Notes: generated by a model not told the origin, from the sequence alone. Shown: positions 27,192-36,620, numbered from the stretch's first letter. The stretch is DNA of 64,000 bases from an uncultured Alphaproteobacteria bacterium (GCA_934277545.1 CAKQUG010000001.1:234292-298291); one strand, 5' to 3'. Translations and numbers: made by a program.

Positions 27192-28325
27192 ATGAAAAAA
27201 TTTAGCTGTATTTTAGGTTCAATCGCTGTTTTGCCTTGTCTGGCACAGGCAGAAGATTTTGATTTTAGCCAATCCGGTTTGGCCGGCATCTATTACGGCG
27301 TTATGCAAACCCGCCTCCAAAACAACTATGACAATCTGCCTAACCGTTTAGTCTATCGTCAAGACGGACGTTTTGAAGGTGCCTATAAGTTTGCCGATGA
27401 AACACGTTTGGGAGCACACGCTGATTATACTTTAGCCTTGCGCCAACATGACAAAGATTATAGTGAAGGAGATTGGCGCTTTTACCCTTACGCCTTAGCC
27501 GAAAATCCTAATTACGGAAAATTTACAATCGGATATTCATATAATGCGGCGAAACAGGTGCACTTAGGAGCACAAGATATAAGCTGGATAGGTATTCAAG
27601 ACAGCAATCTTACCAATTTTTTAACAAACGTCAACTGGTCAAACGGCTTTAAAAAAACTAAATTTGCCACTCCTAAATCAACAACTATTATTGATGATGG
27701 GCGAGCCATGAAATTTGTTTATTTTACTCCTATGCTCGGTAATACCAAATTCGGTTTCAGCTACACTCCGGAAAATGCCAGCCGCCGCGGTATGGTCAGC
27801 CGCTACACCGACTATGAAAATAATGAAGACGGCTACACCGCCGCCATGCAAAATAAATGGGCAGTCGGCTTTGGCGATGTCTATACTTCAGCCGCATACG
27901 GCGAGTTTAACGGCACCGATAAGGAATGGGCTTTCGGTGTGCGTTGGATTGTCGATAATTTCAACGTTTCTACATCATATAAAAAATCATACATCGACGG
28001 CAACAAAAACCCGATAACCTTTGTGTCGGACAACCCTTTTTTACCGGCGTTGTTTGATAATTACCGCGAAGGTCAGTCTTGGGATTTCAGCGTTGGCTAC
28101 AAATTTTTTGACCGCTTTAAAGTTAATTTTGCCTATTTGCACACAGAAGCAAAAAACACTCGCAACCGCAACGATTTATATGTTCAATCCAACAGTTTTG
28201 AAGTCAATGAATACTTAGAATTATTCTTGATTAACGGATATATCAATTCCAAAGGCACGGAACGCCAATCTGCCGACAACAACCGTGGCTATGCAATAAT
28301 CAGCGGTATTGCCTTGAGATATTAA
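27192..28325 (+). CDS. Outer-membrane porin-like beta-barrel protein
   Basis: A 377-residue protein with a classical signal peptide cut after AQA (about residue 20). The mature part alternates short amphipathic strands rich in Tyr, Phe, Trp and Asn, for example KFGFSY, FAYLHTEAK and WDFSVGYKF, and ends in an aromatic strand (IALRY), as expected for Bam-inserted barrels. The context resembles Gram-negative porins of the general type. GGAGGA precedes the ATG. Substrate specificity cannot be read. Confidence 0.8.
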   Translation: MKKFSCILGSIAVLPCLAQAEDFDFSQSGLAGIYYGVMQTRLQNNYDNLPNRLVYRQDGRFEGAYKFADETRLGAHADYTLALRQHDKDYSEGDWRFYPYALAENPNYGKFTIGYSYNAAKQVHLGAQDISWIGIQDSNLTNFLTNVNWSNGFKKTKFATPKSTTIIDDGRAMKFVYFTPMLGNTKFGFSYTPENASRRGMVSRYTDYENNEDGYTAAMQNKWAVGFGDVYTSAAYGEFNGTDKEWAFGVRWIVDNFNVSTSYKKSYIDGNKNPITFVSDNPFLPALFDNYREGQSWDFSVGYKFFDRFKVNFAYLHTEAKNTRNRNDLYVQSNSFEVNEYLELFLINGYINSKGTERQSADNNRGYAIISGIALRY

Positions 28326-28326
28326 A

Positions 28327-28812
28327 ATGAGTAAAAAACTCTATTGTTTTGCGCCGCTGGTTGATAAAAATACCAAAATTTTAGTTATCGGCACCATGCC
28401 GGGCGTCGCCTCGCTGCAAGCCGCGGAATATTATGCTTTTAAGCATAACGCCTTTTGGACAATAATTTTTAAGCTGACCGGAACCGAAACACAAAATTAT
28501 ACGGAAAAAATCAAGCTGTTGCGAAAACTGCATATCGGTTTGTGGGATAATTTGAAAGTTTGCGAACGTGAAGGAAGTTTGGACAGTGATATAAAACAAG
28601 CAGAACCCAATAATTTTGAAAAACTGCTTTGGGATTTTCCGAATATTAAAAAACTGTTGTTTAACGGACAGAAATCTTTTGCTTTTTTCAAAAAATATCA
28701 TCCCGAACTGCTGCAAAAATATGAATACGCGGTTTTGCCGTCAACCAGCCCGGCCAACGCGCGGCTTTCATTTGAACAAAAATTTACCCTTTGGCGGCAA
28801 GCGCTTATTTAA
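28327..28812 (+). CDS. DNA-deoxyinosine glycosylase-like (UDG superfamily, family 6)
   Basis: A 161-residue base-excision enzyme that should remove hypoxanthine (deaminated adenine) or uracil from DNA. Motif A is GTMPGVASL, followed by the family-typical YYAFKHNAFW, then GLWDNLKVCEREGSLDSDI, LLFNGQKSF and the motif B region LPSTSPANA. It begins 1 base after the porin stop without a clear ribosome site, so it is probably coupled to it. The 3' end overlaps the convergent pilin-like gene by 8 bases. Confidence 0.85.
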   Translation: MSKKLYCFAPLVDKNTKILVIGTMPGVASLQAAEYYAFKHNAFWTIIFKLTGTETQNYTEKIKLLRKLHIGLWDNLKVCEREGSLDSDIKQAEPNNFEKLLWDFPNIKKLLFNGQKSFAFFKKYHPELLQKYEYAVLPSTSPANARLSFEQKFTLWRQALI

Positions 28813-29461
28813 ATTTCAAAGCAACCGTACAAGTGTTTATTAAACAGCCGCAAGCCTCTTTAGTTTCGGCTCTGTTCATAGAGCGACGGCTTATTATTCC
28901 CTCGTCTCTACTCTCATATTTTTCGTTCAGATTATCAAACAGCAGATGACTGCGCAAATTATAAACTCCGTTAAAAGTTTTTTGCGCCGACAAATAAGAC
29001 GCTTCAACCCCTAAAAAATTCGGAATCTTTCTCCGCCAGTCAATTTGCGCCAGCTTTTTACACTCTTTTTTGGTCAACTGGGTAAACAAAATGATGTACG
29101 CACCTAAAACTTCGGGATTCTGCTCTCGCTCGGCAATCGTGTTATAAGCATTATAAAAGAAAACCTTACCGCCGAAACGATTGGAAAAATTATAGCTATT
29201 TTTGGTTTTGCGAACCGGAAAATCGTATGGCAAAATATTCTGCACCATCAGCAAATTGGCGTCTAAAGTCGGATATTTGCCTTCAAAAGTCTCAGTCATA
29301 TTATTAACAATCTGCACCACATCTGCTTGCGTTTTTTTGACATTATTTTGCAGATAAATACGAAAATAGGCCACATAACTGCCGAACAGCACAAAAAACA
29401 ACGGTAGCAAAAAATAGAGTAGTTTCAACACCGTTTCAAAACTTGATTTTTCTTCAGACAT
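28805..29461 (-). CDS. Membrane-anchored PilS-like protein, second copy
   Basis: A 218-residue protein with one N-terminal helix (about 11-35) and no prepilin cleavage site. It shares with the protein at 8752-9579 the order: long helix, NRFGGK, KKECKKLAQIDW, and the C-terminal Cys cluster ACGCLINTCTVALKF. The two therefore look like diverged paralogues of a PilS-type pilin domain. TAAAGGAGA precedes the ATG. It lies directly downstream of lexA (21 bases), so it could be transcribed with it. Function unknown. Confidence 0.6.
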   Translation of the reverse strand: MSEEKSSFETVLKLLYFLLPLFFVLFGSYVAYFRIYLQNNVKKTQADVVQIVNNMTETFEGKYPTLDANLLMVQNILPYDFPVRKTKNSYNFSNRFGGKVFFYNAYNTIAEREQNPEVLGAYIILFTQLTKKECKKLAQIDWRRKIPNFLGVEASYLSAQKTFNGVYNLRSHLLFDNLNEKYESRDEGIISRRSMNRAETKEACGCLINTCTVALKFK

Positions 29462-29482
29462 AATAATTCTCCTTTAATCAAT

Positions 29483-30136
29483 TTAATATCGGCGGATAAT
29501 TCCCGAAAGCACCCCCTGAATTTTTACCCGGTCGGAAGTGTATGTTTGCGGCTGATATTCTTTATTGCATGGCAACAGATGAATAACATTGCCGTCTTTT
29601 TTCAAAACTTTCAGCGTCGCCTCGTTGTTATCAATTAACGCCACCACGATTTTACCGTTATCCGCCTGTTCCTGCCGGCGGATAATTGCGGTGTCTCCGT
29701 CCATTATACCGGCTTCAACCATGGAATTGCCATCAATGGTCAGTGCGTAATATTTACCAAGAGACACCATATCAAACGGCACTGACACAGTTTCGCTTTC
29801 ATCCGCAAGCGCTTCAATCGGCAAACCGGCGGCAATTTTACCGTACAAAGGAATTTGCACCGAACTGTTATGCAAAGCCTGCTCGCGCTTTTTTTCCTCA
29901 TCAATAATTGCCTGCGGTTTAAAACGCGGCAAGCGAATTACCTCAAGCGCCCGGGCTTTATGCGGAAGTTTACGGATAAAATTTCTTTCTTCCAGCGAAT
30001 TTATAAGCGAATGAATACCGGACTTGGATTTTAAGCCGATAGCGTCCTTCATTTCATCAAACGACGGACATTGTCCGGTTTCGCGGTTTACTTTGTTTAT
30101 ATACATCAAAAGATTGTACTGCTTTTCGGTCAGCAT
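29483..30136 (-). CDS. lexA: SOS repressor LexA
   Basis: LexA represses DNA-damage genes until RecA filaments trigger its self-cleavage. It has 217 residues: an N-terminal winged helix (1-65) with KSGIHSLINSLEERNFI, the Ala-Gly cleavage site in KIAAGLPIEA, the catalytic Ser in DGNSMVEAGI and Lys in EATLKVLKK. AGGGAGA precedes the ATG. Its promoter carries an alphaproteobacterial SOS box, so it should repress itself. Confidence 0.97.
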   Translation of the reverse strand: MLTEKQYNLLMYINKVNRETGQCPSFDEMKDAIGLKSKSGIHSLINSLEERNFIRKLPHKARALEVIRLPRFKPQAIIDEEKKREQALHNSSVQIPLYGKIAAGLPIEALADESETVSVPFDMVSLGKYYALTIDGNSMVEAGIMDGDTAIIRRQEQADNGKIVVALIDNNEATLKVLKKDGNVIHLLPCNKEYQPQTYTSDRVKIQGVLSGIIRRY

Positions 30137-30156
30137 AAAACATCTCCCTAAAATTT

Positions 30157-30191
30157 GTTCTATTTTAGTTCGCTATGTTTATAAAAGTCAA
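30157..30191 (-). promoter_or_regulatory. lexA promoter with SOS box
   Basis: On the minus strand, TTGACT (30186-30191) and TAAAAT (30162-30167) are 18 bases apart. The palindrome-like box GTTC-TATTTTA-GTTC (30157-30171) covers the -10. GTTC-N7-GTTC is the known LexA site of alphaproteobacteria. This is direct sequence support for autorepression. Confidence 0.85.
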
Positions 30192-30202
30192 GGGCTTTTT
30201 AA

Positions 30203-31186
30203 TCAGGCTGATTTTGTTTTGTTAACAAACTGTTCGCCGATTTTCAAAAACTTTTCGGTGCGCAGCAGCTTCAATTTGCCGTAATCTTGCGCACACAGCT
30301 CTTTCAAATCTTTTTCCAAGGCCTGACGCAAGTTTTCAAATGTTTGCTGCGGGTTGCGGTGAGCACCGCCCAAAGGTTCTGCAACAATTTCATCAATAAT
30401 GCCCAGCTGTTTCAAATCCTGAGCGGTCAAACGCAAAGCCTCGGTAGCCTCCTTGGTTTTGTCGGCGGAACGCCATAAAATAGACGCACAGCCCTCCGGA
30501 GAAATTACCGAATAAATTGAATGTTCAAGCATAATAACCTTATCGGCAACGGCAATGGCGATAGCTCCGCCCGAGCCGCCTTCACCGATAACAGTGGCGA
30601 TAATCGGCGTTTTTATGCGCAAACATTTTTCAATAGACGCGGCAATAGCCTGTGCCTGCCCTCTGGCTTCGGCATCAACTCCAGGATAGGCACCTGCCGT
30701 GTCAACAAACGCTAAAACCGGCAGCTTAAACTTTTCCGCCATATCCATCAAACGCTGAGCCTTGCGATACCCTTCCGGTTTGGCCATACCAAAGTTATAT
30801 TTAATACGGGAATCCAAGTCATTACCTTTTTCCTGTCCGATAACCACCACCGGAATATCGCCTAATTTACCGATACCTCCGACCATTGCCGGGTCATCGC
30901 CGAAACAGCGGTCGCCGCACAGCAACGTAAAATCGGCTATTAAGGCTTTAATATAGTCCAAACAGTGCGGACGGTTAGGGTGGCGGGCAATTTGCGCTTT
31001 TTGCCACGGCGATAAGTTTTTATAAACATCGGCCATATGACTTTGCAAATGCTTTTCCAAACGCTTAATTTCTTTGGTAATATCCAAATCCTCGTCTTTA
31101 GCAATCATTTTCAGGTGTTGAATTTTCTCTTCAATATCAACAATCGGTTTTTCAAAATCTAAAATGATTGTTTCTGTATCGCTCAT
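30203..31186 (-). CDS. accA: Acetyl-CoA carboxylase carboxyltransferase subunit alpha
   Basis: AccA with AccD transfers carboxyl from biotin to acetyl-CoA, making malonyl-CoA for FabD. It has 327 residues from the ATG at 31186, chosen because AAGGAT lies 7 bases upstream; an earlier in-frame ATG lies 18 bases before it. Motifs include KPEGYRKAQRLMDMAEKF, DTAGAYPG and GEGGSGGAIAIAVAD. Full length. It is transcribed alone, with accD elsewhere. Confidence 0.97.
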   Translation of the reverse strand: MSDTETIILDFEKPIVDIEEKIQHLKMIAKDEDLDITKEIKRLEKHLQSHMADVYKNLSPWQKAQIARHPNRPHCLDYIKALIADFTLLCGDRCFGDDPAMVGGIGKLGDIPVVVIGQEKGNDLDSRIKYNFGMAKPEGYRKAQRLMDMAEKFKLPVLAFVDTAGAYPGVDAEARGQAQAIAASIEKCLRIKTPIIATVIGEGGSGGAIAIAVADKVIMLEHSIYSVISPEGCASILWRSADKTKEATEALRLTAQDLKQLGIIDEIVAEPLGGAHRNPQQTFENLRQALEKDLKELCAQDYGKLKLLRTEKFLKIGEQFVNKTKSA

Positions 31187-31295
31187 ATTTTTATCCTTCA
31201 GCAATTATAAAATTGTTTGGAGTTTAACACATTTTTTTTAAATGTTTAGTCTTTTTTTTGTGTTGTTAATGACTGTTGACTTTTTTATAAAAAAG

Positions 31296-31324
31296 TTTGC
31301 TATTGCCGTATCTGCCGTTATAAT
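31296..31324 (+). promoter_or_regulatory. Promoter for the 31.4-kb membrane protein and yejAB
   Basis: A perfect TATAAT (31319-31324) with TTTGCT (31296-31301) 17 bases upstream, 33 bases before the start codon at 31357. Confidence 0.45.
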
Positions 31325-31356
31325 AAACAATATCTTGTTTTCAGAGGGTTTTAACA

Positions 31357-32715
31357 ATGCTGTTATTTTGTTTTTTCATAACTGTTTTTGCTTCGGCCAG
31401 CTGGCTTATTTACGCCGTAATGTTTGTTAACGCTAAATTGGCGGATTCGCACTTGTGGGAACAAAGCCCCGAACAAATGCTGCTGCTGCTTTCCGTATTG
31501 TTTTTGCCGATGCTTATTATGTGGATGGTTTTCGGCTTTATCAATCAATTTGTTACAAACCGCAACATGAATGTAAAGCAAAACGAATTATTGAACCAGC
31601 TGCAAAAAAACCAAGACTATACCGATTTGGTTGTGCGGGTTATGCTTGACGCCGAACACGAAATTAAAGATGGTTTTGTTATAAATAAATTTGACTTGTT
31701 TATTTCGGACATGAACGAAGCCTTAAGCGAGATTATTCAGCGCTGCAATATTGCCTCTTCGGCTCAACTGGAACAGCTTTGGCAGCGGGTTAAGCGCGGC
31801 GAACGCTGGGTTTTGGGTAAAGCCATTTTAGACGCCGGCAAAAGTCAAAGCACTTTCAATGCTTGGGTGGCCGAAAAAGTAAATCGTGATAAAGTTTTTC
31901 GTGGCACCATGCTGGAATTTTGCTCCCGCTATCAAAATTTATTGCAGCTTTTAGAAAAACACGACCGCGACAAAATATTTTTACGGATTATCGAAACCGG
32001 CGTGTTCGGCAAGGTATATTCCATTATCGCTCCGCTCAGCGAAGGTTTGAACCCGGGCTTAACCGCAAATTCGTCCGATAGAATTTCACAATCAAAACCG
32101 GAAAGAGACTATTCGTCAGTTTTGAAAATAGCCACTATGGAAGAGCCGAAAGCCAGCGAAACCATCATAAATGTCGATAAAAACGACAACGAAGATGATG
32201 ATGATGAAATTCCGATGCCTAAACGCTCGCTGTTTTCACGCTTAAATCCGTTTAGCCGTAAAGAAGAGGAAGAACCTGACGACGAACACGAACAAGACCC
32301 GTTTTTCAGAGCGCTGCACAACAGTTTTCAAGAAGAAAACAATAATAGTCTGAAAGCTGAAAACAACGCCTCAATATTTCAGAGTTCCTCTTTAAACGCC
32401 ATTGAAACAAGCAACGAGCCGACTTTTTCCGCCCCGGCAGCTGAAAATTCACTATCCGCCGATAATGAGGAAAAAGCCACTTCAGCACGGCAAACACCTA
32501 CTTTCGGCAATGCCCGCAGCACTCTTGACAGTTTACGCAGCAGCAACGATTCTTTTTCTGCCGCTGCCGGTGATTTGAGAGCTACCAAAGCGGATGAGCC
32601 TAAATTCAGTTCGCAGCAGGCACCGACTCAAGCACCGCAAGCACCTAAGGCGGAAAAAGAAGAAGATTTAGCCTATCCTTTCGGTGGTTGGACTGATGAA
32701 GACAATTATCGCTAG
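31357..32715 (+). CDS. Two-helix membrane protein with disordered acidic tail
   Basis: A 452-residue protein unknown to me. Two hydrophobic helices (about 1-24 and 40-66) are followed by a helical cytoplasmic region (about 70-230) with LWQRVKRGERWVLGKAILDAG. A long Ser/Asn/Glu/Ala-rich tail, probably disordered, includes an Asp/Glu run near residue 280 and Pro/Gln-rich blocks near the end. GAGGG precedes the ATG. It overlaps yejA by 20 bases, so the genes are co-expressed. Could be a scaffold in the inner membrane. Confidence 0.7.
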   Translation: MLLFCFFITVFASASWLIYAVMFVNAKLADSHLWEQSPEQMLLLLSVLFLPMLIMWMVFGFINQFVTNRNMNVKQNELLNQLQKNQDYTDLVVRVMLDAEHEIKDGFVINKFDLFISDMNEALSEIIQRCNIASSAQLEQLWQRVKRGERWVLGKAILDAGKSQSTFNAWVAEKVNRDKVFRGTMLEFCSRYQNLLQLLEKHDRDKIFLRIIETGVFGKVYSIIAPLSEGLNPGLTANSSDRISQSKPERDYSSVLKIATMEEPKASETIINVDKNDNEDDDDEIPMPKRSLFSRLNPFSRKEEEEPDDEHEQDPFFRALHNSFQEENNNSLKAENNASIFQSSSLNAIETSNEPTFSAPAAENSLSADNEEKATSARQTPTFGNARSTLDSLRSSNDSFSAAAGDLRATKADEPKFSSQQAPTQAPQAPKAEKEEDLAYPFGGWTDEDNYR

Positions 32716-34498
32716 TTTTGTTTTAAGCTGCGCCGTACTTTTGCCTGTTTCAAACGCCGACGCTGTTGTTTCTGACCGCATAGCGCTTTACGGCGAATCA
32801 AAATATAAAAGCGGATTTAAACATTTTGACTATGTCAACGCCGGTGCTCCGCAAGGAGGCAAGCTGGTTTTACCTGCTTACGGAACTTTTGACAACTTCA
32901 ATCCTTACATATTTAAAGGCGTAGCTGCAACTTTTGTTAACTCGCTTTCTTTTGAAACTTTAGGTTTTTCGCCGACTGACGACCCGTTTACGGTTTATCC
33001 GCTGCTGGCAGAAAAATTTGATTTGCCGACAGATAAATCATACATTGGCTTTATTTTGAACCCGAAAGCAAAATTTGCAGACGGAACACCGGTTACGGCT
33101 GATGATGTTGTTTTCAGCTTTAATGCCATAACTCAAAAAGGCGCGCCGATTTATAAAATGTATTACACCGATGTTGACAGAGCGGAAAAAATAAACGAGC
33201 GCGAAGTGCGTTTTTATGTAAAAGAAGACGCTAAAAACAAAGAATTACCGCTGATATTATCCCAATTCAGCATTTTTTCGGCCAAAGACTGGCAAAATAA
33301 AGACTTTGCCAAACCACGGCTTGAAGTGCCGCTGGGCAGTGGTCCTTACACCGTCTCCGGCTTTCAGATAAACAAATTTGTAGAACTGCAAAAAAATCCG
33401 GCATATTGGGGAAAAAATCTGCCGACACGGCGCGGATATTTCAACTTTGACACTATCCGCTATGACTATTATCAAGACACTACCGTAACTCTGCAGGCGC
33501 TTTTTTCCGGTAATATCGACGCCCGAGAAGAATATATCGCCAAAATATGGATGACCGGTTACGACAACAATTTGGTTAAATCAGAAAAAATAAAAAAAGA
33601 ACAAATTGAACATCATAATCCGGCCACTCTGCAAAATTTTGCCTTCAACTTACGCCGTGATAAATTTAAAGACCGGCGAGTGCGGCAGGCGATAGACTTA
33701 GCTTTTAACTTTGAATGGGCCAACGAAAAACTGTTTTACGGACAATACCGCCGCTTGTTCAGCTATTTCAGCAACACCGGAATGGAAGCATCAGGTCTCC
33801 CGGAGGGCAAGGAAAAAGAAATATTGCTCCGCTATAAAGACCAATTACGTCCCGAGATATTTACGGAACCATACCGACAGCCGATAAACACCGACCCGAA
33901 TAATCCGCGTGAAAATCTGAAAAAAGCCGTCGCATTGCTCAAAGATGCCGGATACGATTTTATTAACGGCAAAATGACTAATCTTACCACCGGACAGCCT
34001 TTGGAATTTGAAGTTTTAAGCAACACCGCCAACGGTTCCAGCTTTACAAAAGTAATGCTTCCTTTTATTGAAAACTTGCGTAAAATAGGAATTAAAGCCG
34101 TGTTCCGCAATTTGGAAGTTAATATCTTTAAAAACCGTCTGGATAATTTTGATTTTGACATGGCTATTATCTCTTATCCGGTCAGTCAGCTTCCCGGCAA
34201 TGAACAGCGAGAATATTGGGGCAGCGCTTCAGCAGATATTAAAGGCAGCAATAATGTTATCGGTATAAAAAATCCGGTGGTCGACGAGTTAATAAAAGAC
34301 TTGGTCGCAGCTCAGCAAAAAGAAGATTACATGGCGTATGTAAAGGCTTTAGACAGAGTTTTAAAAAGTGAAAATTACCTTATTTTTCAATGGTATTCAC
34401 CCTATAACCGCATTGCCTATAAAAACAAATTCGGACAGCCGTCCGCCGAATATAAAACCGGATTTCAGCCATATTTATGGTGGATAAAGGAGGAATAA
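32696..34498 (+). CDS. yejA: YejA-type peptide-binding protein of an ABC importer
   Basis: A 600-residue periplasmic solute-binding protein (SBP family 5). The signal peptide ends at SNADA (about residue 23). The YejA-specific start of the mature protein is visible: LYGESKYKSGFKHFDYVN, then APQGGKL and GTFDNFNPYIFKG. YejABEF imports peptides and the antibiotic microcin C in enterobacteria. The ATG at 32696 lies inside the previous gene. The stop overlaps yejB in TAATG. Confidence 0.9.
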   Translation: MKTIIASFVLSCAVLLPVSNADAVVSDRIALYGESKYKSGFKHFDYVNAGAPQGGKLVLPAYGTFDNFNPYIFKGVAATFVNSLSFETLGFSPTDDPFTVYPLLAEKFDLPTDKSYIGFILNPKAKFADGTPVTADDVVFSFNAITQKGAPIYKMYYTDVDRAEKINEREVRFYVKEDAKNKELPLILSQFSIFSAKDWQNKDFAKPRLEVPLGSGPYTVSGFQINKFVELQKNPAYWGKNLPTRRGYFNFDTIRYDYYQDTTVTLQALFSGNIDAREEYIAKIWMTGYDNNLVKSEKIKKEQIEHHNPATLQNFAFNLRRDKFKDRRVRQAIDLAFNFEWANEKLFYGQYRRLFSYFSNTGMEASGLPEGKEKEILLRYKDQLRPEIFTEPYRQPINTDPNNPRENLKKAVALLKDAGYDFINGKMTNLTTGQPLEFEVLSNTANGSSFTKVMLPFIENLRKIGIKAVFRNLEVNIFKNRLDNFDFDMAIISYPVSQLPGNEQREYWGSASADIKGSNNVIGIKNPVVDELIKDLVAAQQKEDYMAYVKALDRVLKSENYLIFQWYSPYNRIAYKNKFGQPSAEYKTGFQPYLWWIKEE

Positions 34499-35568
34499 TG
34501 CGAACTTATATTTTAAAACGACTGCTGCTTATTCCGTTAACTCTTTGGGGAATTATAACCGTAAATTTTGCCATTATCCAGCTGGCTCCGGGCGGACCGG
34601 TTGACTATATTTTGGCGCAATACCGCGGAATGAACACGGATTCCAAAGCTAATTTTACTTCCGGCATGGAAACGGCGCAGAGCGGCAATTCTCAATATAC
34701 CGGAGCGCAAGGCGTACCGAAAGATTTGGTAAAAGCCTTGGAAAAACAATTTGGTTTTGACAAACCCTGGTATTATCGTTACGGCAAAATGCTTAAAGAC
34801 TACTTATGCTTTGATTTCGGTAAAAGCTATTACCGCGACAAAACCATTATTGAGCTGATAAAAGAACGATTGCCGGTTTCTGTTTCGCTCGGCTTGTGGT
34901 CTACTCTTATAATTTATTTAATTGCAATTCCTCTCGGCATAAAAAAAGCCCGTTTTGACGGCTCGCGCTTTGACACAGTAACTTCATTTTTGGTTATTGT
35001 CGGCTCGGCTATGCCTGTGTTTTTGCTGGCAGTGTTTTTTATTGTGTTTTTTGCCGGCGGAATTTATTGGCAGTGGTTTCCTTTGCGCGGTTTAACTTCT
35101 GAAAATTGGGAAAATTTAGACTTGTTCCATAAAATCACCGACTATTTATGGCATATCGCTTTACCGGTTTTAACCATGGTTATCGGCGGATTCGCAAGTT
35201 TAACCATGCTCACAAAAAATTCTTTTTTAGATGAAATAAACAAACAATATGTGCTGACAGCTCGAGCTAAAGGCGCTTCGGAACACCGCATTTTATACGG
35301 ACATATTTTCCGCAACGCCATGCTTATTATCATTGCCGGTTTTCCGGCTCTGCTGATTAAAATGCTGTTCACCGGCTCGCTTTTGATTGAAGTTATTTTT
35401 TCGCTCAATGGTTTGGGATTACTTGGCTATGAAGCTATAACCACCAGAGACTATCCGGTTGTTTTCGGCACTTTATATATTTTCAGCCTGCTTGGATTAG
35501 TCTTAAAGTTAATCAGCGATTTAACCTATTCACTGGTCGACACGCGTATTAACTTTGACAAGAACTAA
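34498..35568 (+). CDS. yejB: YejB-type ABC transporter permease
   Basis: A 356-residue inner-membrane permease. It starts with the family-typical RTYILKRLLLIPLTLWGI and APGGPVD, has about six membrane helices, and carries the EAA-like loop TARAKGASEHRILYGHIFRN for contact with the ATPase. The ribosome site AAGGAGG (34487-34493) and TAATG overlap couple it to yejA. yejE and yejF do not follow: the next gene is on the opposite strand and overlaps the 3' end by 4 bases, so the ATPase and partner permease must be elsewhere. Confidence 0.9.
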   Translation: MRTYILKRLLLIPLTLWGIITVNFAIIQLAPGGPVDYILAQYRGMNTDSKANFTSGMETAQSGNSQYTGAQGVPKDLVKALEKQFGFDKPWYYRYGKMLKDYLCFDFGKSYYRDKTIIELIKERLPVSVSLGLWSTLIIYLIAIPLGIKKARFDGSRFDTVTSFLVIVGSAMPVFLLAVFFIVFFAGGIYWQWFPLRGLTSENWENLDLFHKITDYLWHIALPVLTMVIGGFASLTMLTKNSFLDEINKQYVLTARAKGASEHRILYGHIFRNAMLIIIAGFPALLIKMLFTGSLLIEVIFSLNGLGLLGYEAITTRDYPVVFGTLYIFSLLGLVLKLISDLTYSLVDTRINFDKN

Positions 35569-36533
35569 AGTTTAGCAATAAGCTCGGCAACTTCCGAAGC
35601 GGCATTAAGACTCATTCTCGGCTTAAAATCGGCAGCTTGCGGAGAATCTATTAAAACAGCGCAACCGGTGTCGCACAAAGACTGCACAAAACGCAGGTGT
35701 TTAGGCGTCAGCCAATTTTTACCGCTGAACAAATATATCGGCTTACCTGTACCGGTTGCTTCACAGCACATTGAAACGGAATCGCCGGTTACAATAACAT
35801 TATCGGCACAAGCCAAAAACCCGCTGTACGGATTTTCGGAAGTATCGCCCCACAAATAAGCAAACTGAGGAATATCTCGCAGCTGTTCCATAATCACTTT
35901 TTCCGGTTCGGACCCGGTGCGGCGAGATGTTGTAATCAATAAAGAACCTCCGCATTGCTGCTTGAATTTTTTTACAGCTTTACCTAATTCCAGTGCATTG
36001 TCCACCGAAAAAGGCTTTCCTTTTATGGCTCCGCCAATAATCAATGCCGTCAGAGGACGCGGCAGAGCGGCGAATTTTTCCATCCATTTATTTTTTGCCG
36101 TTTCCAAATATTGCGGAGTTACGCGGTGCGGACACCCGACAATATAATGAATGTTATCGGAAGTTTCTTTATTTTTATCATGTTCAGGCACAATAACCAA
36201 ATCAAAATCTTTTAATCCGGTATGTCCCGGGTGCATAAGCTGAATAAGTTTGGTCTGCGGGCTTTTCTTTTTTATATAGCGGGCAACCGGCACGGTACGG
36301 CGGCTGATTGACAGTACATAATCAGGAAACGGCTCGCAAATTTCTTTTTTGCTTTGCTCGTCAAGGCCGACAAGCGTCCGCCCGCGCAGCCAATTCGGTA
36401 AACCCGAAAATTTGGTATAAACCAATTTTTTTTCTATTACCTCTATGTCTTTCGGCAAAGCCTCAATCACACCCAACGCCTGGCCAACACTGCCACGGCG
36501 ATTATCAAATAAAGCCCAAAGAATTTTTTTCAT
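35565..36533 (-). CDS. ELM1-family (DUF1022) glycosyltransferase-like protein
   Basis: A 322-residue protein of the family that includes plant mitochondrial-fission factor ELM1 and bacterial GT-B-like proteins. Visible features: DNRRGSVGQALGV near the start, LIQLMHPGH, IVGCPHRVTP, ALIIGGAIKG, LITTSRRTG and the C-terminal VTGDSVSMCCEATGTGKP, which looks like the donor-binding site of GT-B enzymes. The bacterial function is probably in envelope glycoconjugates, unproven. The ATG is preceded by only a weak ribosome site. Confidence 0.85.
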   Translation of the reverse strand: MKKILWALFDNRRGSVGQALGVIEALPKDIEVIEKKLVYTKFSGLPNWLRGRTLVGLDEQSKKEICEPFPDYVLSISRRTVPVARYIKKKSPQTKLIQLMHPGHTGLKDFDLVIVPEHDKNKETSDNIHYIVGCPHRVTPQYLETAKNKWMEKFAALPRPLTALIIGGAIKGKPFSVDNALELGKAVKKFKQQCGGSLLITTSRRTGSEPEKVIMEQLRDIPQFAYLWGDTSENPYSGFLACADNVIVTGDSVSMCCEATGTGKPIYLFSGKNWLTPKHLRFVQSLCDTGCAVLIDSPQAADFKPRMSLNAASEVAELIAKL

Positions 36534-36620
36534 TCACTCTGTCCGTAAAAATATTTTTGAATTTTATTTACTATATGCTATATAATAAAGATAGCAAGTT
36601 TTTTTTTGAAGGAAAGCAAG

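Noticed and set aside
31242..31430. Hydrophobic 62-residue frame upstream of the 31.4-kb gene
   Set aside because: It overlaps the promoter TATAAT and the start of the real gene in another frame; no ribosome site.
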